Of a DNA stretch of 64,000 nucleotides, positions 1 through 8,644 are shown piece after piece (positions within the stretch are counted from its first letter, which is position 1; each line of letters begins with the position of its first letter). Source of the stretch: a virus; the IMG/VR virus record IMGVR_UViG_3300020463_002440, positions 92,384 to 156,383 of that record, one strand, 5' to 3'. The notes beneath the pieces were generated by a model, which ran no database searches, was not told the origin of the DNA, and saw only the letters and a program-made list of their open reading frames with translations. A program made the translations under genes and the position numbers.

Positions 1-2666
1 TGACCGCCTATTTCAAATACTAAATTAGCAGTCCCTGAGTTAATTCTTTGTTGACTGTCAACTATAAATGCAGATACACCAGCAGTAACAAAATTGAGTT
101 CGTCGTTATCTGCACCAGGACTTGATTCGGCTTCAATAAATGTATCTTGGTCAACGTCCTTAACACCACCTAGTGATGCCCATGCATTTCCACTATAACC
201 TTCAAACACTCCGTCCGTTGTATTAAAACGAACCATACCTGCAGCTAATGAAGAAGGTCTATTTGCTGTTGTACCTACAGGAACTGTGATTGCTCCTGTT
301 GTATCAATAACTAATACTTCGTTATCACTATCAATTTTTGTTACGAATAATGTATTCCACTGAGAACCTGAAGCACCAAGATTATATGTTGCATCATCTT
401 TAGGTAATAAGTTTGAACTAAAGTCAGCAACTACATTAATTGAATCTACTGCTTGGTCACCTAATTGTAAATTACCTGCGATTGTTAAATCACCTGTAAA
501 TTCACCAGAACCAACGACTCTAAATAATGATCCATCCCAAGTAAATCCTGCATCGTCTGTTAGTGCACCTGAAGGACCTGCGAATACAACTCTTCCATCA
601 GTAAGTGATCCTACTGATAATACATCGGTTGTTTGATTATATGTTAATCCTGAATCACCTTCAATTGCTCCATTTGCTCCAGCAACAAATACTTGGCCTT
701 GTGAAACTGTTTCAAATGTAGGTGCTGTTCGGAATTCAGAGGTTGCATTAACAACCATATGACTACCGTCAAACTGAATATTATTATTTGATGATAACGC
801 ACCAGTATCTGATACGAACATCATTGTGTTCGCTTGTAAGTTACCTACTGATAAACTGTCGCCTGATAAACCACCTGATGTACTAAAGTCACCATCAACT
901 GTAATACCACCAACGATTGTTAAATTAGTTCCATCCCAGGCAAGGTTTGCTTGACCTTCTAATGTTCCACCTGATGATGTATATACAACAGACCCAGTAG
1001 GAATTTTTGAAACAGCAGCATCTGTAAATGTTGCCTTTTCACTAGAATAGTCAATTGTAATTCCGTTATTGGCGCCGAATGTTAAATCACCATCTTGGTC
1101 AATTTCCATTCTCTTAACGCCTGCGGTGAAGAATTCTAAATCATCACCGTCAGCACCTGGCGAGAGTTCAGCTCGAATAAAGGTATCTTTATCTACGTCT
1201 TTAACACTACCCGCTAACTCAGACCAAGCTGTCCCGTCATATCCTTCAAATCGGCTATCTGAAGTATTGTAACGAATCATACCAACCGCGGAGGTTGGAC
1301 GATCAGCAGTTCCACCTACTGGTAAAGTAAAGGCACCGGTTTCATCGATAGTAACTACACCACTATCAGATTTGATTGTAGGTGTAAATACTCTGTGCCA
1401 ATTTTTAGTAGGTGCTCCTAGGCTATACAAACCAGGTGCATCAGGAATAAGATCGGAAGTAAAATCTGCGACAACATTAATTGTATCAACTTGGTTATCA
1501 CCTAATGTAAGGTTACCACCAATTGTCACATTACCTGTAATATCAGCATCACCATCTACTGTGAATGTGGTTCCACTGAATGTTAATTTACTACTGTCTA
1601 TTAATTCGCCATCAAGACCTGAGAATACAACTCGTCCTGATGTTAAGTCAGTAACATTAACACTTCCTAATTCTGTTTGCCCAGGTACTCTAAGTATATC
1701 TAAAAATACACCACCTGTGGCTGTAATTGAAACTCCATCGAAAGATAAGTTAGCAGTATCAATTAATTCGCCGTTTGCTCCGGCATACATAATTCGACCT
1801 TCGGTCAAATCAATAATATTAACACTACCTAACGATGCTTGTCCAGGAACAGACATGTTATCCAAGAATACACCGCCTGTTGCGATAATACTTGTATCAT
1901 CAAATCTTAAATTGGCAGAGTCAATTAATTCTCCACCTGCTCCTGCATATACGATACGACCTTGTGTAAGGTCTGAAACGTTTAAACTATCTGTATCTGT
2001 TTGACCATCAACTTGTAATCCATCTAAGAATACCGCTCCTGTAGCTGTAAGAGAAGTACCGTCAAAGAATAGATTAGCACTATCAACAAATTCTCCGTTG
2101 GCTGCTATGAAAGGTATTCTTGTTGCTGTTAAATCTGAAACACTTAAACTATCAACATCAGCTTGACCGCTAACGTCTAATGTATTTGATGAAAGCGGAC
2201 CACCAATATCTAAACTTGTTAATCCAACAAGAGTATTAGTTGATTCACCTAGTGTAAGAGAGGTATTACCAATTGTGATATCATTAGAAGATATGATTGT
2301 TGAATTGGCAGAAAAGTTTAATGCGTTGAAACTTACATTCTCAAAATCTGTAATATGTCCAAAAGTATCAATGGAGATATTCTTTGGATAAGATAAATTT
2401 TGGTTTGTAGTACTAACAGCATTTGATGTGTCAGCATGGCCTATAACAACATTTGCTGCTTGATCGTTAACAGTTTGGGAAACAACAATTCCGTTAGCAG
2501 ATTCTATTTGCTGAACGTAATTACCAATTGTGTCGATACCGAGAACAACAGAATCAGGAACGATCTGTGGCTTTCTCTCAGCTGGTGCAACAATAGGAGT
2601 TGACTGACCTTGTTTTGGGACGGCCTTTATCGCACGGCCACCACCGATCTTGACCTTTATACTCAC
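1..2666 (-). CDS. Large virion/tail fibre protein, C-terminus beyond window (partial)
   Basis: An open frame runs from a GTG start at 2666 to the window edge with no stop; at least 888 residues are visible. The start is supported by a GGAGG ribosome-binding site at 2671-2675 and a 4-base GTGA overlap with the stop of the preceding gene. The protein is built from degenerate beta-rich modules. One unit contains GELIDSANL and GVFLD and recurs three to four times in the first third. A longer unit containing RYNTSDSRFEGYDGTAW, KDVDKDTFI and PGADDDDLEF occurs twice (around nt 1070-1340 and 60-320). Proteins with these modules are common structural or fibre proteins of marine T4-like phages. Its place after the collagen-like fibre supports a host-contact role, but the exact virion location is unknown. 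Confidence 0.75.
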   Translation of the reverse strand, partial: MSIKVKIGGGRAIKAVPKQGQSTPIVAPAERKPQIVPDSVVLGIDTIGNYVQQIESANGIVVSQTVNDQAANVVIGHADTSNAVSTTNQNLSYPKNISIDTFGHITDFENVSFNALNFSANSTIISSNDITIGNTSLTLGESTNTLVGLTSLDIGGPLSSNTLDVSGQADVDSLSVSDLTATRIPFIAANGEFVDSANLFFDGTSLTATGAVFLDGLQVDGQTDTDSLNVSDLTQGRIVYAGAGGELIDSANLRFDDTSIIATGGVFLDNMSVPGQASLGSVNIIDLTEGRIMYAGANGELIDTANLSFDGVSITATGGVFLDILRVPGQTELGSVNVTDLTSGRVVFSGLDGELIDSSKLTFSGTTFTVDGDADITGNVTIGGNLTLGDNQVDTINVVADFTSDLIPDAPGLYSLGAPTKNWHRVFTPTIKSDSGVVTIDETGAFTLPVGGTADRPTSAVGMIRYNTSDSRFEGYDGTAWSELAGSVKDVDKDTFIRAELSPGADGDDLEFFTAGVKRMEIDQDGDLTFGANNGITIDYSSEKATFTDAAVSKIPTGSVVYTSSGGTLEGQANLAWDGTNLTIVGGITVDGDFSTSGGLSGDSLSVGNLQANTMMFVSDTGALSSNNNIQFDGSHMVVNATSEFRTAPTFETVSQGQVFVAGANGAIEGDSGLTYNQTTDVLSVGSLTDGRVVFAGPSGALTDDAGFTWDGSLFRVVGSGEFTGDLTIAGNLQLGDQAVDSINVVADFSSNLLPKDDATYNLGASGSQWNTLFVTKIDSDNEVLVIDTTGAITVPVGTTANRPSSLAAGMVRFNTTDGVFEGYSGNAWASLGGVKDVDQDTFIEAESSPGADNDELNFVTAGVSAFIVDSQQRINSGTANLVFEIGG

Positions 2667-3001
2667 GAAACCTCCGTAATAGTATCAACTACGATTGCTA
2701 AGCCTTCAACTATTTTGGTGAGTTCTCCTGTTTGTTTTTCCATCACTACGTCGTATTGGTATTTACCAGGAGCTAAAAGATCTGTCTGCTGGTCAGTTAA
2801 TACTAACGTAATATCGTTATTTGCGACTTCGATTGTAAAGTTAGTAGCTGCAGTACTTGAATATACTTTTCTTATGCTACTATAGAAATTATAAACAGAG
2901 ATAGTTGCGTCATCATATTCGACACCCTCATCATTAAACAGATTTAGCTCTGTTCTGAAGTCCAATCCTTTATCAATGTATATGTTAGCTCTTGATGCCA
3001 T
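2663..3001 (-). CDS. Small virion-associated protein, probable beta-sandwich
   Basis: A 112-residue protein preceded by its own late-promoter box, with its stop overlapping the GTG start of the next fibre gene. The N-terminus (ANIYIDKGLDF) and the alternating polar and hydrophobic pattern that follows suggest a single beta-sandwich domain. Short proteins of this kind sit among fibre genes in several T4-like marine phages, and some resemble phage baseplate upper-protein (BppU-like) domains. I do not recognise a defined family. The translational coupling suggests that it is made together with, and perhaps binds, the large fibre protein downstream. Confidence 0.6.
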   Translation of the reverse strand: MASRANIYIDKGLDFRTELNLFNDEGVEYDDATISVYNFYSSIRKVYSSTAATNFTIEVANNDITLVLTDQQTDLLAPGKYQYDVVMEKQTGELTKIVEGLAIVVDTITEVS

Positions 3002-3040
3002 GGCGATGAAACCTTTTTAAATTTTTATATATTATTACCT

Positions 3041-3048
3041 TATTTATA
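3041..3048 (-). promoter_or_regulatory. T4-type late promoter box TATAAATA
   Basis: A perfect TATAAATA on the minus strand, about 40 bp before the start at 3001 and just downstream of a terminator. T4-type late promoters use this box alone as their -10 element, read by the gp55 sigma factor. Confidence 0.65.
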
Positions 3049-3067
3049 AGATATGACGACTCAAATG

Positions 3068-3091
3068 AAAAAGGACATTGATTTAATGCCC
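3068..3091 (-). terminator. Rho-independent terminator after the collagen-like fibre gene
   Basis: On the minus strand the stem GGGCATT pairs with AATGTCC (one G-T pair) across a 5-base loop, followed directly by TTTTT. It lies between the stop at 3143 and the late promoter at 3041-3048, so it should end the collagen-like gene transcript before a new transcription unit begins. Confidence 0.7.
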
Positions 3092-3142
3092 TTTCATAGA
3101 TAGTTATATGAACAGAGCAATTATACTCGACTCATAATATAA

Positions 3143-6100
3143 TTACTTCTTCAATTCGTCAATTTCTTTCTGCTGCTCTTTAATTGCTTCAATCAGTATA
3201 CCGACCAAGTTTCCATAAGATACAGTCTTAGTGCCATCATCTCTTTCGCTGACAACTTCAGGCATTACTTGCTCTACTTCCTGAGCAATTACACCGGTTG
3301 AAGCCTCACCGTTATCAATCCAATTAAACATAACACCACGTAATTTCATTACTTTATCAAGTGCATTTTCAATTGTTTCTACATTATCTTTTAGTGACTC
3401 ATCAGATGTTGTGTTAAAGTCACTTGCCGTAATATCACCTGTAGTAGTAATATTATATGACTGACCATCTAAGTTACCACCTAGTTGTGGAGTTGTATCT
3501 TCAACTATATTATTGAGGTTACCACTACCACCTCCACCTGAAGGCCACGTTGTAATTGTTGAACCGCCTAATGTAACTGATCCATCAATTGTTAAATTTT
3601 CTAATGTTAATTCGTCGTCATTAGCAGTGTAGAAGAAGTTCTGATCTCCACCTGGGTTAGGTGTTGTTGTTCCATATAATGGTCTTGAACCTGATCCACC
3701 TTGAGTCATGGTAATGAACATTGCTGTTCCTTGTAGACTACTTGTATGAATCGACGCTGTATCAGGGCTTCCTGTTGCTCCTGTTGTTCCTTGAGCACCA
3801 GTTTGACCGTCGTTACCTTGGAAACCAATTAATCCTTGAATACCTTGTAAGCCAGATCCTGTAATACCAGAAACACCTTGTGGTCCGGCTGGGCCAAGAG
3901 TTCCTTGGAAACCAGCAGAACCTTGTGCTCCTGGGTTTCCTGCTTCACCTTGAGTACCTTGAGCTCCTGCACCAAATGCTCCTTGGAAACCTAATGTACC
4001 TTGAACACCTTGAATACCTTGTGGTCCAATTGGGCCAGAAGGACCCTGCGTACCTGTCGCATCCTCACCTGTAGGACCTTGAGCTCCTGGAGGTCCTTGA
4101 ATACCACTTGACCCCGATCCCTCAAATCCTTGAATACCAGTAATACCTTGAATACCTTGGTTACCTATAGGACCTTGAGTACCTGCACCACCTGAACCAC
4201 CTTCGTTACCTTGAACACCTTGTGGTCCGACTCCACCTTGAATACCTTGTAAGCCAGATCCGTTTTCACCTTGAATACCTAAGTCACCTTGAATACCTTG
4301 AATACCTTGAGTACCTAATCCACCTAATTCTCCAGGAGGACCCTGAACTCCTTGTATTCCACCTGGGCCTTGAATACCAGGAGCACCTGTACCGTCTTGA
4401 CCTTGTAGTCCTTGGTTACCTTGCATTCCTTGGAAGCCTTGAGCGGATGCTCCACCAATAACTCCTTGTAAACCGATAAGACCTTGAATACCCTGTGGAC
4501 CGTTGGAACCTTGAACACCTTGAGGGCCAAGATCACCAGCTCCAGTTTCACCTTGTATACCTTGAGGTCCGCTCGGTCCTTGAATACCGGCACCATCAAT
4601 ACCTTGAGGTCCTGATTCACCTTGTAAACCTTGAATACCTTGTAAGCCTTGAACACCACTTCCTGTAACACCTGAAGTACCCTGTGGTCCTTGAACACCT
4701 TGGATACCTGAACCTGTTGTTCCTTGAGTACCTACCGCGCCTGGTCCTTGAACTCCTTGTATACCTTGAGAACCTGCTGCTCCTACTCCGGTTGTTCCTT
4801 GAATACCTTGAATACCTTGAGAACCTGCTCCAGTTGTACCTTGAGTACCTTGAGAACCTGCACCACCTGGCTGTCCATCTCCACCGTCAGCTCCTTGTAA
4901 ACCTTGAGCACCCGGTCCACCTTCTGGACCTTGAATACCTTGTGTACCTTGGAATCCGTCTGAACCGGTTCCACCAATACCTTGTGATCCTGTGACACCT
5001 TGAATACCTTGAATACCTTGCGCGCCTGCTCCTGAATCACCTTGAATACCTAATCCACCTTGTATTCCTGCATTACCTTGAGCACCTTGAATACCTACAG
5101 AACCAGTTGTTCCTTGTAATCCTTGTAAACCTTGAGGGCCTTGTAATCCTTGTGGTCCGGTTGAACCTTGAGCTCCTGCTCCAGTTGTTCCTTGTAATCC
5201 TAATAGACCTTGAGTTCCTTGTAATCCTTGTAAGCCTTGCGTACCTTGATTACCTACTGCTCCGATATCACCTGTTCTTGCGAATGTAATTGTAACATCT
5301 TCTTGATCTGCAAATGTACCGTTACCACTAACAAAAGCACAGGTAAGAATAAAGTATCCTGTTGGTTCTGCTAACGAACTGATTGTAAATATTTGGAAAA
5401 CTTCAGGTTGTGATTTCTTTGTAACCTTAAAGTGACCTTTAATAGGACTTGAAGAATCGTCTACTGTTCTAAGAAAAGGTTCAATATTAATAAAGTTATC
5501 ATCTCTATCATCAATATACAATGCAGTAGCTGATGAATAAGTAGCATTATTGAATTTTAATTTACCAATACCTGGATCGTTATTAATAGTAGATACGTCA
5601 AAAGTATAGTCGAATGTAATACCACCGAATGAACCTTCAGCGCCTTGTAAACCTGAATTACCTTGTAAACCTTGAGGTCCTTGAATACCTGCGCCTGTTA
5701 AACCTTGTAGTCCTTGAGTTCCTTGAGAACCTGTTGATCCTTGAATACCAGCTGGGCCACGAGGAATAAATGTAATAAGTGCGGCAGGACCGTGAACTGC
5801 ATTTACTGCCGTTTGCCAATTTGTTACATTACCATCAACATAGTTAACATCAAAGTAACCATAGTTCTTAGAACCTGAATCCCAAGTCCAATCTGTAATT
5901 TCGTAAACTAACCAATGATGTCCAGCAGGACCATTTCCATCGTCGTAATTACCTTCTTGTACTTTAAGATATCCTTTAACTGTTCCTGGCTGATTATCAA
6001 TAAAATCTAGGAAGTCATCAATCTCTTGTGTAAATTGGTCAGCAGGAATATCATCAAGTGTAATTAATGTAGCAAGAGCCGGATTTGAATTGTTAAATTT

Positions 6101-8152
6101 AAAATTGTTTGTACCAGGATCGGATCCGCCAATTGTATTATTAACAAAATTCCATATCCAAGTTAAACCACCGTATTGACCTTGCTCGCCTTGTAATCCT
6201 TGAATGCCTTGTATGCCAGTTGTTCCTTGAACACCTTGAGTACCCTGACCACCTTCTCTTCCTTGTAGTCCCTGTAGACCTTGTAATCCTTGGATTCCTG
6301 TAATACCTTGTATACCTTGCGACCCTTGTATTGCCTCGCCTTGAATCCCTTGTAGACCCTGTAAACCTTGAATACCTGTCGTTCCTTGAACTCCTTGTAA
6401 ACCTTGAACACCTTGTGGACCAAAGTTACCTTGTAATCCTTGGACACCTTGTAGACCTTGAATACCACGATCACCATTTCTTGAGAATGTTAAACGAATG
6501 TCTATACCGTTTGCGAAAGTACCTGCACCACTTATTTTCTCAACAGCATACTCCCAATAACCAGTCTTATCTGTTATTGTATCAATCTTAAATAATGCTT
6601 GATCGTAAATATCTACTGCATTAATAATTCTTACATAACCTTTAGGAGAACCAACAATTGAGTTAAGTTCAGCAGATAAGCCATCCATAACATTGTTAGC
6701 ACTTTGATCTTCATCATCAATCCATAGCTTAAGGTTAGAAGCTGTTAAATCAGTATCACTGAAACGAATCTTTCCTGTACCAGGATCTGCATCAGTTGTG
6801 TTATTGTCGTAATCGTAATCGTATGTTATTCCACCGAAGTCTCCGGTAGAACCTTGTAATCCTTGTAAGCCTTGAAGTCCTTGTGTACCCTGAACTCCTT
6901 GAACACCTTGTAAGCCTTGAGTACCTTGTGTTCCTGTATCACCTTGTATGCCAGTTGTTCCTTGGACGCCTTGAGTACCTTGAGGTCCAAGTAGTCCTTG
7001 AGTACCTTGAACTCCCTGAACACCTTGCGATCCTGTTATACCTTGAACACCTTGAGCACCACTTCTTACAAATGAAAGTATGAATGCAGGATCTGCAGCA
7101 ACGTTTGTTAATACTGCTCCTGTACTTCCTATATGATTAACAAGTATTGTGAACCAACCAGAGTTATCTGTTATTTGTGTAATTTCATATGTAATGAATT
7201 GTGATGTATCACTGATTCTTGTTGCTTGTATATAACCTTTAACAGGACCTGATACTTGGTCAATAGAATTTAGTAATGCTGATACATCTTTAGATTGTTT
7301 TGCTGTTGAGTCAATGAATAGTGCTGAAGCAGAGTTAGCCGCGGCTGAATTAATTGCGAACTTACCAACTGTAGGATCTTGAGCAACTGTTGTGAGATCA
7401 AAGTCAAACTCAAATGATACTCCACCATAAGAACCTACAAAACCTTGAATTCCATAAAATCCTTGTATACCAGTGATTCCTTGAACACCCTGTGGTCCTG
7501 CACGTCCTTGTGTTCCTTGGAAACCAAGATCACCTTGAATACCGGTAATACCTTGAACACCTTGTGGACCACGTCTTCCTTGTATACCTTGAATACCGTA
7601 TATTCCTTGCACACCCTGAACGCCTTGAATACCACGGAATCCTTGAACTCCACGATATCCTTGTTCACCTTGAATACCTTCTTGACCTAATGTTCCTTGA
7701 TTACCTTGTAATCCTTGAATTCCTTGAAATCCTTGTACACCACGGAAAGATCCAATATTTACCCAATTGGCTCCATCCCAAATCCATAGTTCATCATCAG
7801 CTTCATCAATAACACCTTCACCAATATTAGGCGAGGTAAATGCTGCGTTTAAAGTTGCTTGTGGATCTCCACCTGCATCAACATCTGCAACTGAACCAAT
7901 AATTGTAAAGCCAGGTCCGTAATTACCTTGGACACCTTGATTACCTTGAATGCCTGAGAAACCTTGTGTTCCTTGAGGTCCTGTTCCAAGTGGCTCCCAG
8001 GAAGTACCGTCGGAATATCTTAACTCTCCGTTATCGGCATAAACCACTGCACCTTCAAAAGGAGCAGGATCGAGAGTGATAGGAAAAGTTTGCGGAACAC
8101 CGTGTCCGATTAATTGGTTCTTTCCTGTCAATGTTCCGAATTTACTGGCCAT
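3143..8152 (-). CDS. Collagen-like tail fibre with S74 intramolecular chaperone
   Basis: A 1,669-residue fibre. The N-terminus is a short virion-anchor-like segment (VVYADNGELRYSDGTSWEPL). Most of the rest is a collagen triplet repeat, G-X-Q, with Gln almost always in the third position (GIQGLQGVQG). The collagen is interrupted by four related globular domains of about 125 residues in the first two thirds. A last long collagen run of about 500 residues follows. Residues from about 1583 (SDESLKDNVE) form a peptidase S74 endosialidase-type chaperone with its Ser-Lys region, VIAQEVEQVMPEVV and a terminal coiled coil. S74 domains trimerise fibres and usually cut themselves off. Trimeric collagen and the S74 trimer agree with each other. 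Likely a long host-recognition fibre; the receptor is unknown. Confidence 0.9.
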   Translation of the reverse strand: MASKFGTLTGKNQLIGHGVPQTFPITLDPAPFEGAVVYADNGELRYSDGTSWEPLGTGPQGTQGFSGIQGNQGVQGNYGPGFTIIGSVADVDAGGDPQATLNAAFTSPNIGEGVIDEADDELWIWDGANWVNIGSFRGVQGFQGIQGLQGNQGTLGQEGIQGEQGYRGVQGFRGIQGVQGVQGIYGIQGIQGRRGPQGVQGITGIQGDLGFQGTQGRAGPQGVQGITGIQGFYGIQGFVGSYGGVSFEFDFDLTTVAQDPTVGKFAINSAAANSASALFIDSTAKQSKDVSALLNSIDQVSGPVKGYIQATRISDTSQFITYEITQITDNSGWFTILVNHIGSTGAVLTNVAADPAFILSFVRSGAQGVQGITGSQGVQGVQGTQGLLGPQGTQGVQGTTGIQGDTGTQGTQGLQGVQGVQGTQGLQGLQGLQGSTGDFGGITYDYDYDNNTTDADPGTGKIRFSDTDLTASNLKLWIDDEDQSANNVMDGLSAELNSIVGSPKGYVRIINAVDIYDQALFKIDTITDKTGYWEYAVEKISGAGTFANGIDIRLTFSRNGDRGIQGLQGVQGLQGNFGPQGVQGLQGVQGTTGIQGLQGLQGIQGEAIQGSQGIQGITGIQGLQGLQGLQGREGGQGTQGVQGTTGIQGIQGLQGEQGQYGGLTWIWNFVNNTIGGSDPGTNNFKFNNSNPALATLITLDDIPADQFTQEIDDFLDFIDNQPGTVKGYLKVQEGNYDDGNGPAGHHWLVYEITDWTWDSGSKNYGYFDVNYVDGNVTNWQTAVNAVHGPAALITFIPRGPAGIQGSTGSQGTQGLQGLTGAGIQGPQGLQGNSGLQGAEGSFGGITFDYTFDVSTINNDPGIGKLKFNNATYSSATALYIDDRDDNFINIEPFLRTVDDSSSPIKGHFKVTKKSQPEVFQIFTISSLAEPTGYFILTCAFVSGNGTFADQEDVTITFARTGDIGAVGNQGTQGLQGLQGTQGLLGLQGTTGAGAQGSTGPQGLQGPQGLQGLQGTTGSVGIQGAQGNAGIQGGLGIQGDSGAGAQGIQGIQGVTGSQGIGGTGSDGFQGTQGIQGPEGGPGAQGLQGADGGDGQPGGAGSQGTQGTTGAGSQGIQGIQGTTGVGAAGSQGIQGVQGPGAVGTQGTTGSGIQGVQGPQGTSGVTGSGVQGLQGIQGLQGESGPQGIDGAGIQGPSGPQGIQGETGAGDLGPQGVQGSNGPQGIQGLIGLQGVIGGASAQGFQGMQGNQGLQGQDGTGAPGIQGPGGIQGVQGPPGELGGLGTQGIQGIQGDLGIQGENGSGLQGIQGGVGPQGVQGNEGGSGGAGTQGPIGNQGIQGITGIQGFEGSGSSGIQGPPGAQGPTGEDATGTQGPSGPIGPQGIQGVQGTLGFQGAFGAGAQGTQGEAGNPGAQGSAGFQGTLGPAGPQGVSGITGSGLQGIQGLIGFQGNDGQTGAQGTTGATGSPDTASIHTSSLQGTAMFITMTQGGSGSRPLYGTTTPNPGGDQNFFYTANDDELTLENLTIDGSVTLGGSTITTWPSGGGGSGNLNNIVEDTTPQLGGNLDGQSYNITTTGDITASDFNTTSDESLKDNVETIENALDKVMKLRGVMFNWIDNGEASTGVIAQEVEQVMPEVVSERDDGTKTVSYGNLVGILIEAIKEQQKEIDELKK
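3770..5276 (-). repeat. Long uninterrupted G-X-Q collagen repeat tract
   Basis: About 500 residues of Gly-X-Y triplets encoded by near-repeating 9-base units (plus-strand look: CCTTGAATA/CCTTGTAAA). Overlapping reading frames in this tract are by-products of the repeat and are not genes. The tract is the longest in the fibre and is followed directly by the C-terminal chaperone region. Confidence 0.85.
5277..7437 (-). repeat. Four repeated globular domains alternating with collagen runs
   Basis: Domains lie at about 7066-7437, 6478-6840, 5760-6175 and 5277-5635. Each opens with a [FY]-G-G-[IVL]-[ST]-[FYW] motif, continues with D-P-G-x-G-K-[IL]-x-F and an L-[YWF]-I-D-D-like strand, then K-G-[YH] and a closing T-F-x-R-x-G before collagen resumes. 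They are clearly homologous but diverged. Collagen segments of roughly 55-130 residues separate them. Confidence 0.8.
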
Positions 8153-8191
8153 TTATTTTATTTCCTTAAAGTTCAAACCTTATTAATAATA

Positions 8192-8199
8192 TATTTATT
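8192..8199 (-). promoter_or_regulatory. Possible late promoter, AATAAATA variant
   Basis: AATAAATA on the minus strand 40 bp before the collagen-like fibre start at 8152. It differs at one base from the T4 late consensus. The same variant recurs before the starts at 28736 and 32910, which makes it more believable than a lone AT-rich match. Confidence 0.4.
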
Positions 8200-8203
8200 A
8201 TGT

Positions 8204-8629
8204 TTAAACAACATCGTCTTCTTCAGACTGACCTTGTGTAAACGATATTGTCGCATGAATAGCCAAATCGGCCGTTGCCTCGATTTTTAACTCATCTCCT
8301 GTTTTCAAAAACTGACCGTTCAATGGAATCGGTATCGTCTCATATGCTGGAATTGGCATGTTCTTAAGTATAAAGAATTCTGCGTTTTCTATATGCCTAT
8401 GAATTTGTAAATCAATATTAACAGTATTAGCTGTAACATTGCACAATACAAGAGGTGAGATAATTTCAGCAACACCTGGCTCAACGACGTTTGATCCACC
8501 AAAGACAAGCTCAGGTACATTATAGTTTGGACAATCCACAATCACACTCATATTGGTTGTAACAACCTTACTGACGGCAATTGGTTTAGCGTCAGGTGCT
8601 TGTGAGGTATCTATAGTAGTTATTGACAT
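8204..8629 (-). CDS. Small virion-associated protein of unknown function
   Basis: A 141-residue protein between two giant fibre genes, beginning 15 bases after the stop of the upstream gene (8645). Its pattern of short hydrophobic strands (VIVDCPNYNVPELVF, NIDLQIHR, IHATISFT) suggests one beta-sandwich domain, and the tail is acidic (SEEDDVV). No catalytic motif is visible. Position and expression with the fibres suggest a tail decoration or fibre-attachment role, which is inference from context only. Confidence 0.6.
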   Translation of the reverse strand: MSITTIDTSQAPDAKPIAVSKVVTTNMSVIVDCPNYNVPELVFGGSNVVEPGVAEIISPLVLCNVTANTVNIDLQIHRHIENAEFFILKNMPIPAYETIPIPLNGQFLKTGDELKIEATADLAIHATISFTQGQSEEDDVV

Positions 8630-8644
8630 TTTTAATTTCCTATT

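Noticed and set aside
1069-2004. Plus-strand open frames opposite the partial fibre gene
   Set aside because: They are antisense shadows of a repeat-rich gene; the minus-strand frame has a ribosome-binding site, coupling to its neighbour and recognisable modules.
3770-7700. Regular short DNA repeats resembling a CRISPR array or minisatellite
   Set aside because: They are in frame within one long gene and encode G-X-Q collagen triplets; there are no spacers of constant length and no cas genes.
3880-7812. Many open frames on both strands across the collagen-like gene (Leu/Tyr-rich or Lys/Val-rich products)
   Set aside because: They are shadows of the triplet repeat in other frames, low in complexity, and lack ribosome-binding sites.
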